DNA from: Thermanaeromonas toyohensis ToBE
GTDB lineage: Bacteria; Bacillota; DSM-521; Neomoorellales; Neomoorellaceae
Length of the DNA stretch: 64,000 nucleotides
Assembly (NCBI RefSeq): GCF_900176005.1
Contig: NZ_LT838272.1
Span: forward strand, 62,001 to 126,000
Reading direction: 5' to 3'
Below the pieces are notes generated by a model. The model searched no databases. It was given only the letters and a program-made list of their open reading frames with translations, and was not told where the DNA came from. Below, in pieces: positions 35,451-47,630 of the stretch (within the stretch, counting starts at the first letter, position 1; every line of letters begins with the position of its first letter). The translations under genes and the position numbers were made by a program.

Positions 35451-37001
35451 TTATTTCCACTGGCCGCTAGTCTTGCCAGAGATGCGGTAACGCCGCATCT
35501 TGTTTATTATGGTGGTGTGGGACACACCTAGGATTTTAGCCGCCTTGCGAACGCTACCCCCTTGGTTTAAAGCTTCGATGACAGCCTGCCTTTCTATCTC
35601 CTCCATGGCCCTTTTTAACCCGCTAGGGCTTTTGGAGGCCAAATTTTTTTCCGGTAGTATAATATTCTCGGGTTCTATTCTTTCCCCCTGGGCCAAATTC
35701 ATTGCCCGCTCAATCACATTTTCTAATTCCCGCACATTGCCCGGCCAGTCGTAATCGTAAAGTCGCCTTAAAGCAGCCTCGGAGAGGCTCCGGACGTTTT
35801 TGCCCAGGCGCTGGTTAAATTTTTGGATAAAATGCCAGGCAAGGGCAGGAATATCTTCTTTCCGCTCCCTTAAGGGAGGAAGATATAGAGGTATTACGTT
35901 TAAGCGGTAGAAAAGATCTTCTCGGAAACTACCTTCAGCCACCATTTCTTCTAAGTTGCGGTTAGTAGCGGCGATAACCCGCACATCTACTTTGTTTTCC
36001 AGCATTTCGCCCAGCCGGCGCACACATCCCTCCTGGAGGACGCGCAAAAGCTTGGCTTGTACATAGGGAGGTATCTCGGCTATCTCATCCAGGAAAATGG
36101 TCCCCTGATGGGCAAACTCAAAAAGCCCCTGGCGGCCGCCCTTTAAAGCGCCGGTAAAGGTGCCGTTGGCGTAGCCGAAGAGCTCGCTCTCTAATAAAGT
36201 ATCTGGGATAGCCGCGCAGTTTACCACTACAAAAGGGTTATCCCGGCGGGGGCTGGCCATGTGGATAGCCCGGGCGAAAAGCTCCTTGCCCGTACCGCTT
36301 TCCCCGCGGATAAGGATGGTCGAATCGCTTTTAGCTACCGTTTTAGCTAAGGCAACCACTTCCGCCATCTTTTGGCTGGCGTAGATTATTTCCTCAAAGG
36401 TTATCATTACTGGCTGAGTGAGGGACTGGACCAGGCGCCTAACTTGGGACATTTTTTCAAAAGTGATCATGGCCCCGGCAGGTTTGCCCTCTTCGTCTAC
36501 CAAGGGCTGGCTCTTGACCAGGCAGCGCAGGCGGCCATAAGGAGTGGAAAGGAGGATTTCCTGCTGGCTTAGGCGCCCTACACCCAGGGAAGTTAATATT
36601 TCCCGGGGAAAGCCCAGGTGCTTTAGAGAATTGCCTATCAAGGAATGGCCCAACCCCAGTATCTCAGCTGCCTTGCGGTTGCAAAGGCTCACCGTGCCCC
36701 TTGCATCTACCACTAGTATGCCTTCTTCTACCGTGTCGAGGATGGCCCGCAGCCGCTGCTGGGCCAGTTCGTGGGGAAGCCACTCCACGGGAGTTACTTC
36801 TAGAACATTCGCTATAGTTTGTACCCTTTTTAACATATTCTCTAGCACTGTGGGGGAAACCTGGTCAACCTGGATGTGCATTTCACCCGGCTTTACTTCT
36901 AAGGAGAGGATATTGGCTCCGTGACCTGATACTACTTCGGCTACATCTCGCACCATGCCTACGCGGTCTTCAAACCGTATCCGGAAGCGGAAGCGGTTCA
37001 C
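35451..37001 (-). CDS. sigma-54-dependent transcriptional activator (ACT-PAS-AAA-Fis)
   Basis: A 516-residue regulator. The N-terminal ACT domain (about 3-75) suggests amino-acid sensing, and a PAS domain follows at 84-190. The AAA+ domain carries Walker A GESGTGKE (233-240), the sigma-54 contact loop GTFTGA (280-285, usually GAFTGA), Walker B TIFLDE (301-306) and an arginine region REDLFYRLNVI. A Fis-type HTH ends the protein (GGSVRKAAKILGVSHTTIIN). The TyrR-like layout and the position between two sigma-54 promoters suggest that it controls alanine use. GTG 37001 follows AAAGG. Confidence 0.92.
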   Translation of the reverse strand: MNRFRFRIRFEDRVGMVRDVAEVVSGHGANILSLEVKPGEMHIQVDQVSPTVLENMLKRVQTIANVLEVTPVEWLPHELAQQRLRAILDTVEEGILVVDARGTVSLCNRKAAEILGLGHSLIGNSLKHLGFPREILTSLGVGRLSQQEILLSTPYGRLRCLVKSQPLVDEEGKPAGAMITFEKMSQVRRLVQSLTQPVMITFEEIIYASQKMAEVVALAKTVAKSDSTILIRGESGTGKELFARAIHMASPRRDNPFVVVNCAAIPDTLLESELFGYANGTFTGALKGGRQGLFEFAHQGTIFLDEIAEIPPYVQAKLLRVLQEGCVRRLGEMLENKVDVRVIAATNRNLEEMVAEGSFREDLFYRLNVIPLYLPPLRERKEDIPALAWHFIQKFNQRLGKNVRSLSEAALRRLYDYDWPGNVRELENVIERAMNLAQGERIEPENIILPEKNLASKSPSGLKRAMEEIERQAVIEALNQGGSVRKAAKILGVSHTTIINKMRRYRISGKTSGQWK

Positions 37002-37184
37002 CCTTTTTCACCCCCCCTTTTTAATTTTAGTTTTCTTCGTTGAACTTTGATTTTCCTACCCCGGAGCAAAAAATTGTAACCTGTCCTCTAGTCCTTAACC
37101 TATGCATTATTTGTGCCAGGTAAGAACTGAAGCATAGGCTGGGAAGAGGGGGGCTTCCAGAGAAAAAGAATGTATAAAAAAATC

Positions 37185-37197
37185 TTGCCACTGGCAA
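37185..37197. promoter_or_regulatory. palindrome at activator distance from the symporter promoter
   Basis: TTGCCA-C-TGGCAA is a perfect dyad centred about 95 bases upstream of the -24 element at 37286, the same distance as the GATC palindrome at ald, although the sequences differ. Confidence 0.4.
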
Positions 37198-37284
37198 TTT
37201 TTCTTTCCGACACTTCTCCCATAACCCTGGGCTGCCTTGCCGGATTTCCCTTAGCTACCTTGGTGAAAGCTACTTTTAAGAGGC

Positions 37285-37300
37285 TGGCATATATTTTGCA
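37285..37300 (+). promoter_or_regulatory. sigma-54 promoter of the alanine symporter operon
   Basis: TGGCATA-TATT-TTGCA fits the -24/-12 consensus with GG-N10-GC. Transcription would start near 37312, which makes the in-frame ATG at 37312 unusable and supports GTG 37375 as the start. Confidence 0.87.
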
Positions 37301-37374
37301 TAAAATTTTTTATGACAGAAAAATCTGGGGCGGAAGCCAAAAGTTCCAATCTTAGCAAAAGGGGAGGAGAAGGC

Positions 37375-38700
37375 GTGCAAGCGTTAGAGGCATTTTTGGG
37401 GAAGGTAAGCGACTTTGTATGGGGTCCCCCGATGCTCGTTTTACTCGTCGGCACTCACCTGTTTTTGACTTTTCGCTTAGGGATCCAACGATATTTGGGC
37501 AAGGCTATTAAACTCTCTTTTACGCGTACCAGAGAAGGTGAAGGGGATATAAGCCACTTTGGCGCTTTGACTACTGCTCTGGCGGCTACCATCGGTACTG
37601 GCAATATTGTAGGTGTGGCCACAGCAGTAGCAGCCGGTGGGCCAGGGGCTGTCTTCTGGCTTTGGATAACCGGGGTGTTTGGCATAGCTACCAAATATGG
37701 AGAGGCGCTCTTAGCTGTTAAATATCGTATTACTAATGAGCGAGGGGAAATGGCTGGTGGCCCCATGTATGTGCTGGAGCGGGGCTTGAAGATGCGCTGG
37801 CTAGGCATCCTTTTTGCCCTCTTTACTGCCATAGCAGGGTTTGGCATAGGGTGTTCAGTACAGGCCAATTCCATAGCTGAAATGTTAAAGACGACTTTTG
37901 CTATACCAGGATGGATAACAGGGTTAATCCTGTCTTTTTTAACTGCCCTGGTCATCATCGGCGGGATTAAATCAATAGCCCGGGTCTGTGAGCTTTTGGT
38001 ACCTTTTGTGGCAGTATTCTACATCTTGGGCTGCCTGGCTATATTGCTCGCCAATTACCAGGCTATACCGGCCACCATCGCTCTTATAGTAAAAAGTGCC
38101 TTTACCGGGCAGGCAGCTGTGGGCGGTTTTGCCGGGGCTACAGTTATGGCTGCCATGCGGTATGGCGTGGCGCGGGGATTGTTTTGTAACGAATCGGGCT
38201 TGGGTAGTGCTCCTATTGTAGCCGCAGCCGCTCAGACCACCAACCCAGTCCGGCAGGCCCTTGTTTCTAGCACTGGGACTTTTTGGGATACAGTGGTAGT
38301 TTGCGCCCTGACAGGGCTGGTCTTGGTTAATACGGGAAGCTGGACTACGGGCCTGGCAGGTGCCGCTCTTACCAAACAGGCCTTTAACACCTTAGGTATT
38401 ATAGGTCCTCTTACTTTAAGCGTGGGCTTGCTTACTTTTGTTTATTCCACCATCCTGGGTTGGTCCTATTATTGTGAGAAAGCAGTGGAATACCTTTTCG
38501 GTACTAAAGCCATCTATCCTTACCGCTGGCTCTGGGTTATAATGGTGTTCGTGGGATGTGTAGTAACCTTAAAGGTAGTATGGTCCTTTGCCGATATTGC
38601 CAATGCACTAATGGCTATTCCTAACCTCATCGCTTTACTTGCGCTAAACCGGGTGCTGGTGGAGGAAACACGTAAGTATCTGTGGGAAGGGAATTCTTAA
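37375..38700 (+). CDS. sodium:alanine symporter (AGCS family)
   Basis: A 441-residue membrane transporter that imports alanine or glycine with Na+. Family motifs include FGALTTALAATIGTGNIVGV, GPGAVFWLWITGVFGIATKY and NESGLGSAPIVAAAAQT, across about ten hydrophobic segments. GTG 37375 follows GGGGAGGAG. It is the first gene of a sigma-54 unit continuing into alr. Confidence 0.94.
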   Translation: MQALEAFLGKVSDFVWGPPMLVLLVGTHLFLTFRLGIQRYLGKAIKLSFTRTREGEGDISHFGALTTALAATIGTGNIVGVATAVAAGGPGAVFWLWITGVFGIATKYGEALLAVKYRITNERGEMAGGPMYVLERGLKMRWLGILFALFTAIAGFGIGCSVQANSIAEMLKTTFAIPGWITGLILSFLTALVIIGGIKSIARVCELLVPFVAVFYILGCLAILLANYQAIPATIALIVKSAFTGQAAVGGFAGATVMAAMRYGVARGLFCNESGLGSAPIVAAAAQTTNPVRQALVSSTGTFWDTVVVCALTGLVLVNTGSWTTGLAGAALTKQAFNTLGIIGPLTLSVGLLTFVYSTILGWSYYCEKAVEYLFGTKAIYPYRWLWVIMVFVGCVVTLKVVWSFADIANALMAIPNLIALLALNRVLVEETRKYLWEGNS

Positions 38701-38799
38701 AGGCTAGTGGGGCTGGGGCAGCACCGGCCAGCAAGTAAAAGTTATGGGAAACAAAAGCTTCCGCCCCAGACTTTAGCGGCAGTAGCCGAAAATTTTGGG

Positions 38800-38826
38800 C
38801 GTGGGCTGGGTTTTGTAAGGCCCACG
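38800..38826 (+). promoter_or_regulatory. attenuator-like hairpin upstream of alr
   Basis: CGTGGGC ... GCCCACG, seven pairs with a 13-base loop, followed by ATTTATTTTT. It may reduce read-through from the symporter into alr. The rest of the 159-bp spacer shows no gene. Confidence 0.5.
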
Positions 38827-38859
38827 ATTTATTTTTATACTAAGGAGGGTGAAAAGACG

Positions 38860-39981
38860 GTGAAAAGGGAATTTCCTTTGGCTCGGTCGTGGGCCGAAGT
38901 GGATTTAGGCTTAATCCGCCATAACTTCCGGGAGATTAAGAAGCGCTTATCCCCCCAAGTTAGATTCATGGCCGTGGTAAAGGCTGATGCTTATGGCCAT
39001 GGGGCGGCGGAAGTGGCTCGGGCTACCCTAGAAGAAGGAGCCGCTTTCTTAGGTGTGGCAACCGTAGAGGAGGCGCTAGCCTTAAGGCAGGCAGGCTTTA
39101 AAACCCCTATTCTCCTCTTAGGTCCTCCTCCGCTAGAGGCCGCAGGATCAGTGGTGGAGCAGGATATAGCGGCCACTATCTTTTCTTTACCTCAAGCTGA
39201 AGCTTTAGCTAGAGAAGCTTTTCGGCAGAAGAAGATAGCCAAAGTCCATATTAAGGTAGATACTGGTATGGGTAGGATAGGCTTAAGAGGAGCTGAGGAG
39301 GTACTTTCTTTCTGCCGTAAAATAGCGGAATGGCCTTTATTTATCGAAGGTATTTTTACCCATTTTGCCTGTGCCGATGAAGTAGAAAAAGCTAAAACTG
39401 CCCAGCAGCTAGAAGGATTCTTAAGGGTGATAAAGAAGTTAGAAGAAGAAGGGTTAAATATTCCTTTAAAGCATGCTGCCAACAGCGCAGCTACTTTAGA
39501 GTACCCGCCTTCCCACCTGGATATGGTACGGGTGGGGATAGCCCTTTACGGGTATCATCCCCGGCCGGGGGCTTCTGGTATAAACTTAAAGCCTGCTTTA
39601 ACCTGGAAGGCGAAGATAACCCAGGTAAAGCGCGTACCCCCCGGTACACCTATAAGCTACGGGTGGACTTATAAATCTTCAGGGGAAGAAATTATTGCCA
39701 CCGTCCCCGTGGGATATGCCGATGGATACCGGCGTATTTTGTCCAACCGGGGATGGGTTTTAGTGCAGGGGAAAAGGGCACCGGTGGTGGGGCGGGTATG
39801 TATGGACCAGTTCATGATCCGCCTGGAAGAAGAAGTAGCTCCAGGGACGGAGGTAATCCTTTTAGGAAGGCAGGGAGAGGAAGCTATTACAGCGGATGAG
39901 ATGGCGAGTTGGCTAGATACCATTAGCTATGAAGTCCTAACTTCCATAGGGCGCCGAGTTCCCCGGGTGTATAAAAGTTAA
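38860..39981 (+). CDS. alr: alanine racemase
   Basis: Alr (373 aa) interconverts L- and D-alanine. The PLP lysine is K41 in AVVKADAYGHG, followed by KVDTGMGRIGLRG, and the second catalytic tyrosine is in PISYGWTY near 267. VCMDQFM completes the active site. The frame opens at 38707, but AAGGAGGG (38842-38849) and family length point to GTG 38860. It may supply D-alanine for the wall or, in this context, feed D-alanine into catabolism. Confidence 0.94.
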   Translation: MKREFPLARSWAEVDLGLIRHNFREIKKRLSPQVRFMAVVKADAYGHGAAEVARATLEEGAAFLGVATVEEALALRQAGFKTPILLLGPPPLEAAGSVVEQDIAATIFSLPQAEALAREAFRQKKIAKVHIKVDTGMGRIGLRGAEEVLSFCRKIAEWPLFIEGIFTHFACADEVEKAKTAQQLEGFLRVIKKLEEEGLNIPLKHAANSAATLEYPPSHLDMVRVGIALYGYHPRPGASGINLKPALTWKAKITQVKRVPPGTPISYGWTYKSSGEEIIATVPVGYADGYRRILSNRGWVLVQGKRAPVVGRVCMDQFMIRLEEEVAPGTEVILLGRQGEEAITADEMASWLDTISYEVLTSIGRRVPRVYKS

Positions 39982-40046
39982 GCCTGAAAGGCGCCTTTGG
40001 GGAGACAGGGATCTTAAAAAGCTTTTAAGGAGGGAAGTAAATTTAC

Positions 40047-41492
40047 ATGTATCGCTGGGTAGCTGTACTTTTAGGGATGGGCTTTTTAGCTTTTATTTTG
40101 GCACAAGATGCGGCTTGGGCCTCGGAAACAGTGGAATTAGGGTATCTTCTTCCCCTCTGGAGCGTACTTCCTTTCGTAGGCATGCTTCTTTCCATAGCTA
40201 TTTGCCCTTTGGTGAACTCCCACTGGTGGGAGCATAATATGGGAAGGGTGAGCGCTTTTTGGGCGCTAGTCTTTTTTATACCCTTCTTAATTGCTTTTGG
40301 GCCTAAGACTGCTTTTCTTAAGGCTATAGAAGTTTATCTCCTTGACTACCTGCCCTTTATTATTCTTCTCTTTGGGCTTTTTGTCGTATCCGGGGGTCTT
40401 ATTTTACGGGGTACCTTAAGGGGCACACCAACAGTTAATACAGTGCTTTTACTTTTGGGAACCCTTTTAGCTAGCTGGATTGGTACCACCGGAGCTTCCA
40501 TGCTCATGATAAGGCCGGTGATCCGGGCTAACGAGTGGCGCCGCTACAAGGCTCACATTATTATTTTCTTTATCTTCCTGGTTTCCAATATCGGAGGAGC
40601 CCTTACCCCCTTGGGTGATCCGCCTTTGTTCTTAGGTTTTTTACGCGGTGTCCCCTTCTTTTGGACCATGCGGCTTATAGTCCCCATGGGCTTTAATGTT
40701 GTCATCCTCTTGGCCCTTTATTACTGCCTGGATACTTATTACTATGGCAAAGAGAACGTTCCGGTTGACGCCTCTAAAAATTTATCCCTCCGGGTGGAAG
40801 GCCTAAAGAATCTATTCTACCTGGGCCTTATTGTGGGGGCTGTCATTTTAAGTGGTTTCCTGGCTAAGCACCCAGCCTTTGCTGACCTTAAAACAGGAGA
40901 GCTTTACGGCCTACCGGTGCTCAAAATAGGAGAGGAAACCATAGTGCTCCCCTACATTAATATCATCCGGGATCTCTCTATTCTCCTGGCGGCCTACCTC
41001 TCCCTTAAGACTACGCCTCAAATTATCCGCCGGGACAACCGCTTTACCTGGGGGCCTATCAAGGAAGTGGCTACCCTCTTTGCGGGCATATTCATGACTA
41101 TGATACCTGCTTTAGCTATTCTCCATGCCCGCGGAGCGGAACTAGGGCTTACCAAACCTGCCCACTTCTTCTGGGCCACGGGAGCTTTGTCCAGCTTCCT
41201 GGATAACGCGCCTACTTACCTGGTATTCCTCACCACGGCCACCAGCTTAGGAGCCACGGCCGGGGTCCCGACTACCTTGGGGCTGGTAGATCCCCGGATG
41301 CTAATGGCTGTATCCTGCGGGGCCGTTTTCATGGGGGCCAACACCTACATCGGCAATGCCCCCAACTTTATGGTGCGCTCCATTGCCGAAGAGAACAAGA
41401 TCCGCATGCCGAGCTTTTTCGGCTATATGGGATGGTCCCTGGCCATTTTGATACCGTTATTCATCTTAGATACCCTGATCTTTTTCCGCTAA
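40047..41492 (+). CDS. NhaD/CitM-superfamily sodium:proton antiporter-like protein
   Basis: A 481-residue membrane protein with a signal-like first segment and about 12 hydrophobic segments. IGTTGASMLMIRPVIRANEWRR (split IGTTGASMLMIRP, VIRANEWRR), GGALTPLGDPPLFLGF and SSFLDNAPTYLVFL resemble ion-transporter superfamily antiporters. It is 65 bases after alr without a terminator, so it may restore the Na+ gradient spent by the alanine symporter; that link is inference. A hairpin CTTAAAA-AGC-TTTTAAG overlaps the region just before its SD. Confidence 0.82.
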   Translation: MYRWVAVLLGMGFLAFILAQDAAWASETVELGYLLPLWSVLPFVGMLLSIAICPLVNSHWWEHNMGRVSAFWALVFFIPFLIAFGPKTAFLKAIEVYLLDYLPFIILLFGLFVVSGGLILRGTLRGTPTVNTVLLLLGTLLASWIGTTGASMLMIRPVIRANEWRRYKAHIIIFFIFLVSNIGGALTPLGDPPLFLGFLRGVPFFWTMRLIVPMGFNVVILLALYYCLDTYYYGKENVPVDASKNLSLRVEGLKNLFYLGLIVGAVILSGFLAKHPAFADLKTGELYGLPVLKIGEETIVLPYINIIRDLSILLAAYLSLKTTPQIIRRDNRFTWGPIKEVATLFAGIFMTMIPALAILHARGAELGLTKPAHFFWATGALSSFLDNAPTYLVFLTTATSLGATAGVPTTLGLVDPRMLMAVSCGAVFMGANTYIGNAPNFMVRSIAEENKIRMPSFFGYMGWSLAILIPLFILDTLIFFR

Positions 41493-41689
41493 ATTTGAGG
41501 GACACTAGCATAGCGTGTACTTTTCCTGAAGCTTTAGGCTAAAACGTACGGCCTTGGGGACCTTTTAGACTTCTGCCAAGGCTATATATGGGTTTTTCCC
41601 TTAGTTGGGGCTATGGAGAAGGGGAAATCGCCTGAAAAGCAAAGCGGAAGTGAAGATGGAGTGGAGATGGTGTGGAGAGGGCCACAGGG

Positions 41690-41717
41690 AGGCGGCGGAA
41701 GAATTTTTCCGCCGCCT
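41690..41717. terminator. strong hairpin between convergent genes
   Basis: AGGCGGCGGAA-GAATTT-TTCCGCCGCCT has 11 perfect pairs between the antiporter-like gene and nifJ. No clear T-run follows on either strand, so it is a likely but not classical bidirectional terminator. Confidence 0.6.
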
Positions 41718-41772
41718 TGCCGTTAATGCTTAAAACTTTTTTATACCCTTTCCGAGGCTTTGTTATACCTTT

Positions 41773-45408
<3,636 letters not shown>

Positions 45409-45589
45409 TCATTATCCTTTATTATCCTTTGTTGGGGTACCATGAAGTTACAAGGCTTTAGTCCATATATACCCCTTATGTCGCTAATTTCAAATCCTTT
45501 ATAGCGGGACAATCTGCTTATTAAAAAGTAAAAACTAGAACCGTTAAACCCTAAGTGCTTTATTTGTTATATGTGCTAAACCCTTAATT

Positions 45590-45618
45590 ACTCTATCACT
45601 ATATACGCCGTTCGTCAA
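45590..45618 (-). promoter_or_regulatory. possible nifJ promoter
   Basis: On the minus strand TTGACG and TAGAGT are 17 bases apart. The leader to nifJ would be about 200 bases and contains a 10-bp tandem repeat (ATTATCCTTT twice, 45411-45430). The -10 is weak. Confidence 0.35.
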
Positions 45619-45656
45619 TTGCCTGTATACATTATACAAAAATCAGACTGCCAGAT

Positions 45657-45719
45657 GGTCTGACCTCCTGATGGGTACACCTAAAAATTGTTGACAGGCT
45701 TCTGGTCTGATGGTATACT
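45657..45719 (+). promoter_or_regulatory. promoter of the formyltransferase gene with repeated GGTCTGA motifs
   Basis: TTGACA (45691) and TATACT (45714) with a 17-base spacer. GGTC-T-GACC (45657-45665) is a perfect dyad upstream of the -35, and GGTCTGA recurs inside the spacer at 45704. The arrangement suggests a GntR/FadR-type repressor. The predicted start near 45726 rules out the earlier in-frame ATG at 45688. Confidence 0.7.
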
Positions 45720-45762
45720 CTCATATAAAGAGTTAAGCTTTGCTATCAGGGGAGGGGACGAA

Positions 45763-46692
45763 GTGCGCATCGTCTTCTTAGGGCAGGCCCCTTTTGGTCG
45801 GGACTGCTTAAAGGCATTGGTTGATCAAGGTGAAAAAATTGTCGGAGTATTAACAATCCCTGATCAACCCGGCCAAAAGGCTCCTAACCCCGTCAAAGAG
45901 TTAGCTTTAGAGTTAGGCTTACCATTACTTCAGCCTCCACGCCTTAAAGACCAAGCCGTTATAGATTGGGTAGCTTCTCTAAAACCCGACCTTCTCGTCT
46001 TAGCCTATGTTACCCAATTTGTCCCCAAGGCCATGATCGATTTGGCTACTTACGGTGGCATTAACTTTCATCCCTCCTTGCTTCCCAAGTACCGTGGTGG
46101 TAGTGCCATGAACTGGGCTATCATCAACGGTGAAACCGAGACAGGGATTACCATCCACCAGATCGATGAGGGTGTAGACTCAGGCCCTATTATCCTGCAG
46201 GAAAAGGTGCCCATTGATCCTGATGACAGCGTAAAAACCCTTTACTTTGGTAAGATCTATCCCCTGGGTGTAAAGATGGTAGCTGAGGCGGTACGGTTAA
46301 TCCGGGAGGGGAAAGCCCAACCTATACCGCAAGATGAAAGCCAGGCTACCTTCCAGCCTGTCATAAAGGAAAAGGATGTGGGGATAGATTGGACTAAGCC
46401 TACCCAGACTATTTACAACCTCATCCGGGGCTCTGATCCCACCCCAGGGGCCTGGTGCCTTTTCCGTGGTGAGAAATTAAAAATTTGGGAAGCCAAGCCC
46501 TCCTCTGGTCGGGGAACACCGGGAGAAGTCCTCTCCTTGCTTGATGACGGCTTTGTAGTAGCCACAGCCGATGGGGCTATCCTTGCTCGCCGGGTACAAT
46601 ATGGTGGAGGAGGTAAAGTGCCTGCAGCTGAGTGGGCTAAGGAACAAGGCTTGCAAGTAGGCGATATCCTAGAGTCTGGCCAACCTGGATAA
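45763..46692 (+). CDS. formyltransferase resembling the 10-formyl-THF hydrolase domain
   Basis: A 309-residue two-domain protein of the methionyl-tRNA formyltransferase superfamily. The catalytic Asn-His-Asp set is visible in GGINFHPSLLPKYRGGSAMN and DEGVDSG. GSAMNWAI and IDWTKPTQTIYNLIRGSDPT resemble the N-terminal domain of 10-formyl-THF dehydrogenase more than Fmt, and no deformylase gene (def) is next to it. It may hydrolyse or transfer the formyl group of 10-formyl-THF, an intermediate of the Wood-Ljungdahl pathway. GTG 45763 follows GGGGAGGGG. Confidence 0.75.
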   Translation: MRIVFLGQAPFGRDCLKALVDQGEKIVGVLTIPDQPGQKAPNPVKELALELGLPLLQPPRLKDQAVIDWVASLKPDLLVLAYVTQFVPKAMIDLATYGGINFHPSLLPKYRGGSAMNWAIINGETETGITIHQIDEGVDSGPIILQEKVPIDPDDSVKTLYFGKIYPLGVKMVAEAVRLIREGKAQPIPQDESQATFQPVIKEKDVGIDWTKPTQTIYNLIRGSDPTPGAWCLFRGEKLKIWEAKPSSGRGTPGEVLSLLDDGFVVATADGAILARRVQYGGGGKVPAAEWAKEQGLQVGDILESGQPG

Positions 46693-46747
46693 GGCAGAAA
46701 AATGAGGGCTAACTTAATTGGTAGGAGTGCATAGGGCTAGAGCTCAT

Positions 46748-46804
46748 ATGGTTAAAGTTATTTCTAAAAATGGACAGGTGGCTTTAGGAAGTAAAAGAAA
46801 TTAA
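46748..46804 (+). pseudogene. possible remnant of an AbrB/MazE-like gene
   Basis: An 18-codon frame reads MVKVISKNGQVALGSKRN, similar to the start of swapped-hairpin AbrB-type antitoxins (VKxSKNGQV). It ends at TAA with no continuation in other frames that I can recognise and has no good SD. The surrounding 46693-47054 spacer is otherwise AT-rich and without a clear gene. Confidence 0.25.
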
Positions 46805-47054
46805 AAAATGGATGGTAGCGAGCGGGTATCCTTTTAGTTAGAGGGATATACCCTAGGGGAATAAACAAATGGGTGGTATGTGGGTATTTTTGCCATTTTC
46901 ATCCTCTATTGGTGTTAAATGTTATAATATGAGACCTGTATTAAAACTAACAGGAAGCCTAGGTAGGAGGTGAGAAGGAAGGAGGGCTTAGATACTTTTC
47001 AATACTTGTGAAATGTTGCACATTATTACACAAAAAGAGAGGGGGATAATACTT

Positions 47055-47630
47055 ATGCCCAAGATGGTAGAGATACGCTGGCATGCCCGCGGTGGGCAAG
47101 GGGCAGTATTGGCTTCGCGGTATCTGGCTGCCTCGGCTATCCGGGAGAACCTTTACTTCCAAGCTTTTCCCCAATTCGGGACAGAGAGAATGGGTGCACC
47201 CATTGTAGCTTACACCCGCATAAGCGATGCTCCCATCAACTTGCGGTGCGCCATTGAAGAGCCGGATATGGTGGTGGTGCTGGATCCCACCCTTCTTAAA
47301 GCAGTTAACGTAACGGCCAACTTAAAAGAAGGGGGCAGCATAATCGCCAATTATCCGGGGACACCAAAAGAGCTGGCCCAGGAGCTAAACGTGGATGGAA
47401 AGTTTAAAGTTTATGCGGTGGACGCTTACAAGATTTCTACCGAGGAACTGGGCCGTCCTATCCCCAATACCCCCATGGTAGGGGCCTTGGCTCGGGTTTT
47501 AGGGCTTATCTCCTTGGATAATATCCTGGCCGAGTTTGAAGAGCAGTTCAGCCACCGCTTTAAGCCGGAAATAGTGCAGAAGAACTTGAAGGCTGTCCGG
47601 CGGGCCTATGAGGAGGTGCAGGGAATATGA
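47055..47630 (+). CDS. porG: 2-oxoacid:ferredoxin oxidoreductase, gamma subunit
   Basis: The 191-residue gamma subunit begins MPKMVEIRWHARGGQGAVLA at ATG 47055 after GAGAGGGGG. The frame is open to 47013, but that part is non-conserved. GGQGAVLASRYLA and FPQFGTERMGAPIVAYTRIS are typical. It is the first gene of a G-D-A-B operon with tight or overlapping junctions. Confidence 0.94.
   Translation: MPKMVEIRWHARGGQGAVLASRYLAASAIRENLYFQAFPQFGTERMGAPIVAYTRISDAPINLRCAIEEPDMVVVLDPTLLKAVNVTANLKEGGSIIANYPGTPKELAQELNVDGKFKVYAVDAYKISTEELGRPIPNTPMVGALARVLGLISLDNILAEFEEQFSHRFKPEIVQKNLKAVRRAYEEVQGI

Noticed and set aside
46847-46863. TATACCCTAGGGGAATA, similar to the CsoR-like sites
   Set aside because: The right arm is imperfect and the spacing differs; there is no promoter or metal gene beside it.
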